Source of the DNA: Candidatus Aerophobota bacterium
GTDB taxonomy: Bacteria; Aerophobota; Aerophobia; Aerophobales; B3-G15
DNA length: 22,713 bases
Direction of reading: 5' to 3'
Assembly (NCBI GenBank): GCA_030607715.1
Contig: JAUWJM010000010.1
Location: 1 to 22,713, forward strand
The position numbers and the translations under genes were made by a program. The notes under the pieces are model-generated. The model saw nothing but the letters and a program-made list of their open reading frames with translations. It did no database searches and had not been told where the DNA came from. This document shows, one piece after another, positions 14,528-21,471 of the stretch. Within the stretch, counting starts at the first letter, position 1. The number at the start of each line of letters is the position of its first letter.

Positions 14528-14619
14528 CTCTTTTACCTCCTTGGGTATATTTTGTTTAGAGGATAACTCCTCTATTTTAAAATCTCATCACCTCCTCCCA
14601 TTTAATTTTTTCACTTTAT

Positions 14620-15880
14620 TTAAACCCAATGAGCCACAGATTTAATTCCATCTTCTTTTTTAAATTTAAAAATGGGAACCTTAAATATCTCCTTAAGAAC
14701 TAATCCTGCTGATCCAATAACCCAGCCATTCTCTCCCAACTGAGGAAAAAGAATTTTAATATCCTCTCTTAAAGGAGAATTTTCTCTAATAGCTCTTCGC
14801 ATAGAAGGAAGGATTAAATCTCCTGCCTCCATTCCCTTCCCTCCTATAAGAATTGCTTCAGGGTCAACGATACCGATAAGATTGCTAATTCCAATACCTA
14901 AGTTTTTACCTCCCTGTTTAAAAAATGTCCTTAGCTATCGGATCCCCCTTCCGGGCAGCCTGTAGAACGGTGGATATCGAAAGGCTATCCAAATCATTAT
15001 TGTTTAGGAACTTCTCTATGAGTGTATTTTTCCTTTGAGTTAATATATCTTTTGCTTGTTCAACGATAAAGCGGTCAGAGAAAAGTGTTTCTAAGCACCC
15101 TCGCTTACCACAATAACACAAAGGCCCATCCTTATCTATTATGAGGTGTCCCAATTCCCCTGCTCCTCCTAAATTGCCATGATATATTTCCCCATTTATT
15201 ACTATTCCTGCGCCAATCCCTGTGCCAACTGTTATACAGACAAAATTATTAACTCCCCGAGCAGCACCATATAGTTTTTCTCCTAAAGCTAATACATTTA
15301 CATCTTTATCCACAAAAATAGGAATATTGAATTCCCTCTTTAAAAGTTCTTTAAAGTGTATATTCTCCCAGTTCAGGATAGTAGAACGAAGCAAAATCCC
15401 CTGCTTGATATCTACCAATCCTGATATACCTATCCCACAACCAATGATCCGATTAAAATCTACCTGAGCTTTCTTAATTAAACTCCGAATCGCATTCGCA
15501 ACACTCTTAATTACAACATATTCCTCTCCATCAATAAAAGTAGGACGGGCAATTTGGTATAAAACAGCGCCCTTTAAGTTGACCAATGCTGTAACGATGC
15601 CATCTAATCCAATCTTTATCCCTATTACTAATCCCATCTCTGGATTCAACTTAAGCATTATTGGCCTTCGTCCTCCATTGGATTTCTCTTCTCCTATTTC
15701 TTGCACCAGTCCCTTTTTCATTAACGAGGCTACAATATTGGAAACTGTGGAGAGACTTAGCTCTGCAAGCTCAGCAACTTTTGTTCGTGAAATTGGCTCA
15801 TAATTCAGAATAGTATTAACCACCAGTAATCTATTTAGTTCCTTAATTAATTGTCTATTTCCACGGCGAATATTATCCAT
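14620..15880 (-). pseudogene. ROK-family transcriptional repressor, split by a one-base frameshift
   Basis: A winged helix-turn-helix (about residues 1-75: VNTILNYEPISRTKVAELAE, LSTVSNIVASLMKKGLVQEI) is followed by a ROK sugar-kinase-like domain with TVGTGIGAGIVINGEIYHG, GGAGELGHLIIDKDG and the zinc motif CYCGKRGC. The first frame stops at TAA 14918-14920 after KGDPIAKDIF. In the +1 frame the family sequence continues without loss (KQGGKNLGIGISNLIGIV, DPEAILIGGKG...) to the stop at 14620. Dropping one T from the T6 run (14920-14925) restores a 419-residue protein of normal length. So this is a frameshift, a homopolymer sequencing error, or a slip site. It is first in the trehalose operon, suggesting autoregulated, sugar-inducible repression. 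Confidence 0.85.
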
Positions 15881-15924
15881 CTTATCCCCTCATATATTTT
15901 TACTCTGCATTTATTCAAGCTATT

Positions 15925-15939
15925 CTTTAAAATTTAAAG
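15925..15939. promoter_or_regulatory. 15-bp palindrome CTTTAAA-A-TTTAAAG, candidate ROK operator
   Basis: A perfect 7-bp inverted repeat around one central base, located between the operon promoter (15966-15993) and the ROK start (15880). A second palindrome, CTTCA-A-TGAAG, is at 15947-15957. AT-rich palindromes in this position fit known ROK operators, but AT-rich DNA produces such sites by chance. Confidence 0.35.
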
Positions 15940-15965
15940 TTACTTTCTTCAATGAAGCAAGTATT

Positions 15966-15993
15966 ATTATACAAAACTTTTTAATTTTGTCAA
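15966..15993 (-). promoter_or_regulatory. Strong sigma-70-type promoter of the trehalose operon
   Basis: On the minus strand: TTGACA (15988-15993), 16-base spacer, TATAAT (15966-15971), both perfect consensus hexamers. The start would be near 15959, leaving an approximately 80-base leader before the ROK ATG that contains the two palindromes. Confidence 0.8.
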
Positions 15994-16027
15994 TACGAGA
16001 AAACAGCAGGATAAAAAAAGCGATTAT

Positions 16028-16056
16028 TTGCCAAACTCCTTGAAAAGTGCTATACT
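16028..16056 (+). promoter_or_regulatory. Sigma-70-type promoter of the minor-pilin cluster
   Basis: TTGCCA at 16028-16033, 17-base spacer, TATACT at 16051-16056 on the plus strand, about 40 bases before the first pilin start. It is divergent from the trehalose-operon promoter 35 bases away. Confidence 0.6.
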
Positions 16057-16098
16057 ATCTATAAAGAAGAGAATAATTTGACGAGAAGAGAGCTAATA

Positions 16099-16476
16099 AT
16101 GATAGCCACTGTGAAAGGTTTTACCTTTATTGAGGTTTTAATTGCCGTATTTATTATAACAGTAAGCTTACTTGGGCTGGCAATTGGCTTTTCCAATGGA
16201 TTTGCCTGGATGGAGGAGGTAAGAGAGGTATCTGTTGCTAACCGTATTGCTCAGGAGAAAATGGAGGAATTAAGGGGAGGAATGAGGGAAATCCCGAATC
16301 CTGGTTCTCCCATTACTATTTCCGAGGACCCTTATGAAATTATTATTGTTGCTACACAAGTTGAGTCAGCTCTCACTCAAGTCACTGTTGCTATAAGCTG
16401 GGAATCTCGTCCAGGAAAAGCTCTTTCCAGAAACTTAGTTACTTATTTTACTGAAAATGGGATCACTAAAAAATAA
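16099..16476 (+). CDS. PilV/GspI-like minor pilin (type IV pilus or type II secretion)
   Basis: A 125-residue type IV pilin-like protein. The prepilin peptidase site is KG^FTFIEVLIAV, with Glu at +5 of the mature protein, followed by a roughly 20-residue hydrophobic helix (VLIAVFIITVSLLGLAIGF). ATG 16099 gives a normal 7-residue leader (MIATVKG); TTG 16078 would give 14. The EKMEELR motif after the helix is typical of PilV/GspI. The C-terminal part is a small beta domain (QVTVAISWESRPGKALSRNL). It is the first of four pilin-like genes and overlaps the next by 20 bases. Minor pilins prime assembly at the tip of the filament. Whether the system is a pilus or a secretion pseudopilus cannot be told without the motor genes. 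Confidence 0.8.
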   Translation: MIATVKGFTFIEVLIAVFIITVSLLGLAIGFSNGFAWMEEVREVSVANRIAQEKMEELRGGMREIPNPGSPITISEDPYEIIIVATQVESALTQVTVAISWESRPGKALSRNLVTYFTENGITKK

Positions 16477-16948
16477 AATTAAATCTCAGATGCGAAAAAA
16501 AGGATTTACTGTAATTGAGCTTTTGATAGCCTCAAGCATTGCCTTAATTACCTTAGCGGTGGTTTTACTTATATATGTAAGCACTAACCGAAGCTTCAAA
16601 TTTGGACAGGCTAATCTTAACTCTGAGGCAGATTTAAGATTAGCTATGGACTGGTTAACCCGGGATATTAGGCAAGCTGAGGATCTTAACTTATCTGGCG
16701 ATACAGTTACTATAATAATGCCTTCTTTTGTCTCCGATGATATTATATATACCTTTTCGAGCAATAAATTAAAAAGAGCTATTAGTGGTAGTACTTTTAG
16801 AACTATTGCTGTGGATGTAAGTGAGGTTGAAGTAAGTGTGATTACCGATGATACAGTAATCATCACTTTATCCTCTACCAAAACTGTATTTAATAATCCA
16901 CATACTCGCACCTTAACCTCCAAAGTTACCATGCGCAATAAAGAGTAG
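16457..16948 (+). CDS. PilW/GspJ-like minor pilin
   Basis: A 163-residue pilin-like protein with cleavage site KKG^FTVIELLIASS, Glu+5 and a hydrophobic helix to about residue 41. The motif LRLAMDWLTRDIRQAEDL is the conserved PilW/GspJ helix. A Thr/Val-rich beta domain follows. The start at ATG 16457 has no clear ribosome site and overlaps the previous gene, so translation is probably coupled; ATG 16490 is an alternative. The TAG stop (16946-16948) is the first three bases of the palindromic repeat that follows, so the repeat supplies the stop codon. Confidence 0.8.
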   Translation: MGSLKNKIKSQMRKKGFTVIELLIASSIALITLAVVLLIYVSTNRSFKFGQANLNSEADLRLAMDWLTRDIRQAEDLNLSGDTVTIIMPSFVSDDIIYTFSSNKLKRAISGSTFRTIAVDVSEVEVSVITDDTVIITLSSTKTVFNNPHTRTLTSKVTMRNKE

Positions 16949-16997
16949 CCGCAGGCTTTAGCCTGCGAAAATAAGCGCAACCTAAAGGCTGCGGCTA
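16946..16997. repeat. Pair of inverted palindromic repeats (REP-like), copies 1 and 2
   Basis: The first unit, 16946-16967, holds a perfect 8-bp hairpin (CGCAGGCT, TT, AGCCTGCG). The second unit, 16976-16997, matches its reverse complement at 19 of 22 positions. Together they form a larger imperfect inverted repeat ending TAGCCGCAG... and ...CTGCGGCTA. The same unit recurs at 18450-18471 and, as a half copy, at 19120-19132. The arrangement recalls BIME-type paired REP elements. Confidence 0.75.
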
Positions 16998-17017
16998 CTA
17001 AATATTAAGAAGCCAAA

Positions 17018-18397
17018 ATGTTTAATCTTATTAAAAAATGCGAAGAAGGCTCAGTTGTAATTATTTCTCTGACTGTTTCTGCAGTTATCCTTATTTTGTT
17101 GGGAGTATTCCTGGGCTCTATTGTAGCAGAAAGAAGAAGACAGGAGCGATCCTATCGCTCCCTTCAGGCTTTAAATTTAGCTGAAGCAGGGATAGAAAGA
17201 GCTATATGGGAACTAAATAATGGCGATATAACCAATTGGAATGGAACCGATGAGTACAGAACAAGTACTGTCCAGTTAAATGGCATAGGTGAGTGCACTA
17301 TAGCTGTATCTGGTCCGCTTACCTCTAACCCAGTAATAGTGGCTACAGGCTCTGTGGCTGGCGTTACTATTAACACTCAAGTAAAGCGGGCAGTAAAGGT
17401 GGAAGTGGAAACAGAGGGAACTCTTTTTGATTCAGCTATATTTGCCGCAACTCAAAATGGAAATGGAATTACAATATTTGGAGATATCACAATAGATAGT
17501 TATAACTCTGAAGGAACTGGAGAAGAGTATGATCCTGAGGGGGCAGGATCAAATGGAGATATTGCTACCAATTCTACCTCCACTGGTCCATTTATGAATC
17601 AGGCTATCCTTATTGTAGGTACTGGTTCTATTAATGGAGATGCTGTAATTGGACCAGGAGGAGATCCGAACCAGGCTATTTTCGAACTTCCATCAGGTAT
17701 TATTAAGGGAGATAAAATGGGTGCCCATGAGGCTAAAACTCTTTCCCCTGTTGCTGCTCCCTCTATTCCTCCTAACTTAGAGGATGGAGGAGACCTCATT
17801 TTTCTCTGGGAAGATAGGGAAATTACTGAGAGTACAAGTTATAGTTCAGTAACTTTTTTGGGAGGAGATTTAACTATTAATGATGATGGTGATAAATTTA
17901 TCTATGTAGAGGGAGACTTTTCATTTGGCGGTGTTTCTGATACCAACTTTATAATTAATACCAATACAACTATTTATGTGAATGGCGATTTTAAGATGCT
18001 TGGAGATATAGAAATTAAAATAAAGGAGGATTGTAAACTCACCATTTATGCTGGAAGTAACGTAGCTATAGCGCCAATTGGGAATAATATCATAAATGCT
18101 GAGAGTAAAAATCCTTTAAATTTTGCACTTTATGGCCTTCCCAGTTGTGAGAGTGTAATTCTTGCAAACCTCACCCTTTTAAATGAACCTGGATTTTACG
18201 GAACTGTATATGCACCAAATGCTACAATACAGGATGCTGGAATTCTCAATGTGTGTGGTTCTCTTATAGGTAATAATATGTTGTTGTTAGCTGGTGGTAC
18301 TAAAGTTCACTACGACGAAGCACTAAACAATCCAAATCTTGATATTTATGAACCCTTACAGATGGAATACGAATTTGTCTCCTGGAAAGAGCTCTAA
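17018..18397 (+). CDS. PilX-like pilus assembly protein with a large beta-rich C-terminal domain
   Basis: A 459-residue protein. The N-terminus (EEGSVVIISLTVSAVILILLGVF, about 9-31) is the hydrophobic helix of PilX-type proteins, which lacks the usual FTLIE site, followed by RSLQALNLAEAGIERAIWEL (about 47-66), a strong PilX/GspK-family signature. From about 145 on, it has short repeating beta motifs with Gly and Asn (ITIFGDITI, GSINGDAVIG, IYVNGDFKMLGDI, GFYGTVYAPNATI, GSLIGNNMLLL) that suggest a beta-helix-like passenger domain similar to DUF7305-type pilus proteins. It probably sits at the filament tip as a cell-surface or adhesion element. Role inferred from the cluster. Confidence 0.75.
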   Translation: MFNLIKKCEEGSVVIISLTVSAVILILLGVFLGSIVAERRRQERSYRSLQALNLAEAGIERAIWELNNGDITNWNGTDEYRTSTVQLNGIGECTIAVSGPLTSNPVIVATGSVAGVTINTQVKRAVKVEVETEGTLFDSAIFAATQNGNGITIFGDITIDSYNSEGTGEEYDPEGAGSNGDIATNSTSTGPFMNQAILIVGTGSINGDAVIGPGGDPNQAIFELPSGIIKGDKMGAHEAKTLSPVAAPSIPPNLEDGGDLIFLWEDREITESTSYSSVTFLGGDLTINDDGDKFIYVEGDFSFGGVSDTNFIINTNTTIYVNGDFKMLGDIEIKIKEDCKLTIYAGSNVAIAPIGNNIINAESKNPLNFALYGLPSCESVILANLTLLNEPGFYGTVYAPNATIQDAGILNVCGSLIGNNMLLLAGGTKVHYDEALNNPNLDIYEPLQMEYEFVSWKEL

Positions 18398-18418
18398 TGT
18401 GGGGTCAGGTCTCCACAT
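18397..18418. repeat. Short inverted repeat around GGGTCAGGTC abutting the PilX-like stop
   Basis: ATGTGG (18397-18402) and CCACAT (18413-18418) flank GGTCAGGTCT. It shares the last base of the TAA stop of the PilX-like gene. The GGGGTCAGGTC...TTTGACATTTC wording resembles short repeats I associate with REP-associated transposase surroundings; no transposase is present here. Confidence 0.4.
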
Positions 18419-18449
18419 TTGACATTTCATTTTTATTATTAAAGATAGA

Positions 18450-18471
18450 CGCAGGCTAAAGCCTGCGGCTA
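18450..18471. repeat. REP-like palindrome, copy 3
   Basis: Exact reverse complement of the unit at 16946-16967, with the hairpin CGCAGGCT, AA, AGCCTGCG. Its last 12 bases plus the following C (18460-18472) recur at 19121-19133 on the other side of the Uma2 gene. Confidence 0.75.
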
Positions 18472-18502
18472 CCAAGACAGAAGTTTTTCCCAAAAGAGGG
18501 TT

Positions 18503-18522
18503 TCAGGGGGATTTCCCCCTGA
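18503..18522. repeat. GC-rich hairpin upstream of the Uma2-family gene
   Basis: TCAGGGGG (18503-18510), ATTT loop, CCCCCTGA (18515-18522): a perfect 8-bp stem. It is followed by TGTATCTTA, so it has no U-tract for a plus-strand terminator. It may limit read-through from the pilin genes or be another repeat. Confidence 0.5.
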
Positions 18523-18573
18523 TGTATCTTATTACCTGAAATCAAGAGATGTTCTAATTTCAAGGAGGAGTTT

Positions 18574-19122
18574 ATGTCCCAAACTATCACAAATATAAAG
18601 TTTACCTACCAGGATTATCTTCTTTTGCCAGAAGATAAGCGATACGAGATAATTGAAGGAAAGCTAATTATGGTACCTGCACCGATTCCCTATCACCAGG
18701 ATATATCTAAAAATTTATTTTTTCTACTGAATAATCATGTAGAGAGCAAAAACCTGGGAAAAGTATACTATGCTCCTATAGATGTTGTTCTATCTGATGA
18801 GAACGTGGTTCAACCCGATATTCTGTTTATCTCTAAGAAAAGATTTTCTATCATTACCGAGAAGAATATCCGGGGAGCTCCAGATTTGCTAATAGAGATT
18901 ATCTCTCCTGCAACAAGAGAAAAAGATCGTCTCTTAAAGAGAAAGCTCTACGCTAAATTTGGAGTGAGAGAGTTTTGGTTGGTAGATGGGGAGAAAAAAG
19001 AGGTCGAAGTGCTTACCCTTAAGAGAGAAGGTTTTAAAAGGACAGGACTTTATACCATAAATGAAGTCCTCCTCTCCCCTTTACTTCAAAATCTAAAGGT
19101 GCCTATTGATGAGGTATTTTAG
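18574..19122 (+). CDS. Uma2-family (DUF820) putative endonuclease
   Basis: A 182-residue protein with a complete Uma2 domain, a PD-(D/E)XK nuclease fold. The N-terminal TYQDYLLLPEDKRYEIIEGKLIMV (about 10-33) gives the first Glu. Then come DVVLSDENVVQPDILFIS with the catalytic Pro-Asp, APDLLIEIISPATREKDRLLKRKLYAKFGVREFWLVD with Glu-X-X in the next strand, and EVEVLTL. Function is unknown; the family is abundant in cyanobacteria and some other phyla and is often near repeats. It has a strong AGGAGG site and reads as an independent unit placed inside a pilin cluster. Repeats flank it on both sides, and the TAG stop is formed by the half repeat at 19120. It does not look related to pilus work and is probably an insertion. 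Confidence 0.85.
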   Translation: MSQTITNIKFTYQDYLLLPEDKRYEIIEGKLIMVPAPIPYHQDISKNLFFLLNNHVESKNLGKVYYAPIDVVLSDENVVQPDILFISKKRFSIITEKNIRGAPDLLIEIISPATREKDRLLKRKLYAKFGVREFWLVDGEKKEVEVLTLKREGFKRTGLYTINEVLLSPLLQNLKVPIDEVF

Positions 19123-19132
19123 CCTGCGGCTA
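19120..19132. repeat. REP-like half copy, forming the Uma2 stop codon
   Basis: TAGCCTGCGGCTA: half of the unit at 18450-18471. Its TAG is the stop of the Uma2-family gene. With one more base (19121-19133) it makes a 13-bp direct repeat with 18460-18472. Confidence 0.6.
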
Positions 19133-19152
19133 CTCTTAAAATTTTCAAGTTC

Positions 19153-19186
19153 ACCCCGTGGAGTAAGTCTTACTACTCCATGGGGT
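19153..19186. repeat. 13-bp hairpin between the Uma2 and GspK-like genes
   Basis: ACCCCGTGGAGTA (19153-19165) and TACTCCATGGGGT (19174-19186) pair except for one G/T position, with an 8-base loop. There is no U-tract after it, so it is more likely a palindromic repeat than a terminator. Confidence 0.6.
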
Positions 19187-19191
19187 AAATT

Positions 19192-19209
19192 CAGCGTCTT
19201 CAGTGGTTA
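19192..19209 (+). repeat. Copy 3 of the ...GTCTTCAGTGGTT-type repeat
   Basis: CAGCGTCTTCAGTGGTTA, ending 26 bases before the TTG start of the GspK-like gene. See 8155-8175 and 10098-10114 for related copies, also just upstream of gene starts. Confidence 0.4.
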
Positions 19210-19235
19210 TTTTTAAATAAAAGGCGTTCAAAGAA

Positions 19236-21455
19236 TTGCAGTTACTTAAAATAAACAAGCTTATCAAAAAAGAAGAAGGACAGGTAGGATTAACCCTTAT
19301 TCTTGTAATCTTAGCTATTCTGGGAACTATTAGTATAAGCTTTCTTTATCAAATGAAATTAGAGCAGATGTCAGCTTCTAATTTTCAGGATGCTCTTAAA
19401 GCTAATTATCTTGCTCAAGCAGGAATTGAGCGGGCTATAGCTGAACTAATAAACGATATTAATGAGTATGATGATTTATACGAGAGCTGGGCTAAAGGAT
19501 TTAGCGAATCTATGGGTGAAGGAAATTATAGTGTTTGTTTTATTAAAGAAGAGGAGGAAAAAGAGCTAACCGGGATATGGGACGAGGCAGCTAAATTAAA
19601 TATTAATGTTGTTGGGATAGGCGATCATAATGAAGGATGGTATCCCTATGAGCTTAATATGGGAACTTTAAGCTGTCTTAGTGAGTATAGATTAAAAGAT
19701 ATTTTAAAACACCGCTATGGGATGGATGGGGCTCCTGGAAAAAAGGGAATAGATGATGATGGTGACAGGGGTGTTCTTGAGAAAGACGGGAGTGACAATG
19801 ATGCTGATGGAGAAATTGATGAGGAGGGAGAGGGAGTTGATGAACCTGATGAGTTTTGCCAGGAAAACCCTTTCGGAGATGATAATCCTTTTGATACTGT
19901 AGAAGAGATAAGATTAATCCCCGGGATAGGAGAAGGCACATTTAAAAAAATAAAGGACCTTATAACTGTTTATTCTTACGATAAGAATGTAGACAAAGAA
20001 GGGGAATTAAGAGTAAACATTAATAAATCATCTCCTGCTAAGATAAGTGATGCTTTAAAAAGAGCAGGGATTCCCTCAGATAAAGCAGATCAAATTGCAG
20101 TTAATATAGTAGATTTTAGAGATGAGGACAGTTATCCTACACATTATCAGGGAAAATATGGGATTGAGAAAACACCTTATATAAATGAGGTTATGCCTAA
20201 CTTTACCTCTTCTGTTATCGTAGCTGTAACTGGTTTAGCTGAAGGAGGTATAAGATTTCTAAAAGATAAAGTAAAAGAAAAGGTAAAGGAAAAATTAGAA
20301 GAGAAGGTAAAAAGAGGTGCCTCAGAAATAACAGAAAAAGTGAATGAGGATACCTCCATCGAGGAAAAGGAGCTGGAGGAAGAGGTAGAAAAGATAATAA
20401 AGGAGATAAGAGAAAGAGAATCCACAGGTAAAAAAGCAACCTTTCTTAAAATATTTGGCGAAAGACCTGCCTGGGCATCAGAAGGGTCTTTGAAGGTAGA
20501 TATAGAAATAGAATGGATAGAGCTGTTTAATCCCTACGATACTCCTTGCAAGATAATAGGATGGAGAATAGAAACCTCCCAGAGGGAAAGATTAATCCTG
20601 GGATGGATTCCTCCTCGAGGATACTGGCTTGTATTAAATGTAATCATTAAAATGCCTGGAAAAACTATAGGTAAAGAATTATTAGGTAACTTTACAGATA
20701 CAGTAATTTTAAAAAATAAACGGGGAGATGTAGTAGATGAAGTAACTTATCATAACTATGGTGCTCCCTGGAATGCCTTTGAAAAAAATGATCCCCGAGT
20801 AAGAGAATTTGTTAGCAGTCTTCCTGGAGGAAGTCCAGGGTTCCGTAACTGGTTCTGGATGCCTGGCATTGGTGAAAGTAAATATAGCGATGATTACAGC
20901 AATTTCTACGTTAAGAATAAGCCCTTTGCTAATGTTGGGGAAGTTGGTTTTGTTCATACCGGAGGGCAGTTTAAAACAGTAAATCTTGATAGAGGTGGGG
21001 ATTGGAGGGTTTTGGATAAGCTAACTGTAGCCTGGCCAATTGAGAAACCAGTAAGAGGAAGAATTAATATGAATACTGCCAGCAAAGAGGTTCTCCAATC
21101 TCTCCCTGGGATAGATGAAAAATTAGTTAAATCTATTATATATTACTGTGATAGTAAAAGGGGACCCCTTAAAGAGGTAGGAGAGATTGCTGAGGTAGCG
21201 GGTATGCAAAAGCTTAGTTTTAATGGTATAGACGATGATGGAGATGGATATATAGATGAGGATGATGAAAAAGAGGCTATTCTTAGAGGTATTTCTAATC
21301 TTATAACTGTTCGCAGTAACTGCTTCACCCTTGTCTCTAAAGGACAGATAAAAAGAGGAGGCAAAGTAATAGCGGAAAAGAAGCTAAAGGTAGTAGTGGA
21401 CAGAGGAGTGTGTCCAGTAAAAATAAGGTACTATAAAGAGATTTATTCAAAGTAA
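19236..21455 (+). CDS. GspK-like minor pseudopilin with coiled coil, lamin-tail domain and Asp-rich loops
   Basis: A 739-residue protein, TTG start; the next ATG is past the membrane helix. Residues 13-38 (EEGQVGLTLILVILAILGTISISFL) are the pilin-type helix, then KANYLAQAGIERAIAEL. WDEAAKLNIN (115-124) is the GspK core motif, and LIPGIGEGTFKKIKDLITVYS (227-247) a helix-hairpin-helix. Asp-rich loops GIDDDGD occur at 171-177 and 664-670, the second as DDDGDGYIDEDD, like calcium-binding loops. Residues 340-398 are a Lys/Glu coiled coil. Residues 424-505 (IEWIELFNPYDTPCKIIGW... DTVILKNKRGDVVDEVTY) look like a lamin-tail domain. A second GspK-like part follows (INMNTASKEVLQSLPGIDEKL, 610-630). GspK normally caps the pseudopilus at about 300-330 residues; this one is more than twice that. 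Confidence 0.78.
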   Translation: MQLLKINKLIKKEEGQVGLTLILVILAILGTISISFLYQMKLEQMSASNFQDALKANYLAQAGIERAIAELINDINEYDDLYESWAKGFSESMGEGNYSVCFIKEEEEKELTGIWDEAAKLNINVVGIGDHNEGWYPYELNMGTLSCLSEYRLKDILKHRYGMDGAPGKKGIDDDGDRGVLEKDGSDNDADGEIDEEGEGVDEPDEFCQENPFGDDNPFDTVEEIRLIPGIGEGTFKKIKDLITVYSYDKNVDKEGELRVNINKSSPAKISDALKRAGIPSDKADQIAVNIVDFRDEDSYPTHYQGKYGIEKTPYINEVMPNFTSSVIVAVTGLAEGGIRFLKDKVKEKVKEKLEEKVKRGASEITEKVNEDTSIEEKELEEEVEKIIKEIRERESTGKKATFLKIFGERPAWASEGSLKVDIEIEWIELFNPYDTPCKIIGWRIETSQRERLILGWIPPRGYWLVLNVIIKMPGKTIGKELLGNFTDTVILKNKRGDVVDEVTYHNYGAPWNAFEKNDPRVREFVSSLPGGSPGFRNWFWMPGIGESKYSDDYSNFYVKNKPFANVGEVGFVHTGGQFKTVNLDRGGDWRVLDKLTVAWPIEKPVRGRINMNTASKEVLQSLPGIDEKLVKSIIYYCDSKRGPLKEVGEIAEVAGMQKLSFNGIDDDGDGYIDEDDEKEAILRGISNLITVRSNCFTLVSKGQIKRGGKVIAEKKLKVVVDRGVCPVKIRYYKEIYSK

Positions 21456-21471
21456 AAAAGGGAGATATTCA

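Noticed and set aside
18503..18522. GC-rich hairpin as a rho-independent terminator of the pilin genes
   Set aside because: No U-tract follows on either strand; kept only as a hairpin/repeat.
19678..19941. His- and Ser-rich open frames on the minus strand inside the GspK-like gene
   Set aside because: They are the complement of the Asp/Glu-rich coding stretch (GAT/GAA read backwards) and have no ribosome sites or family features.
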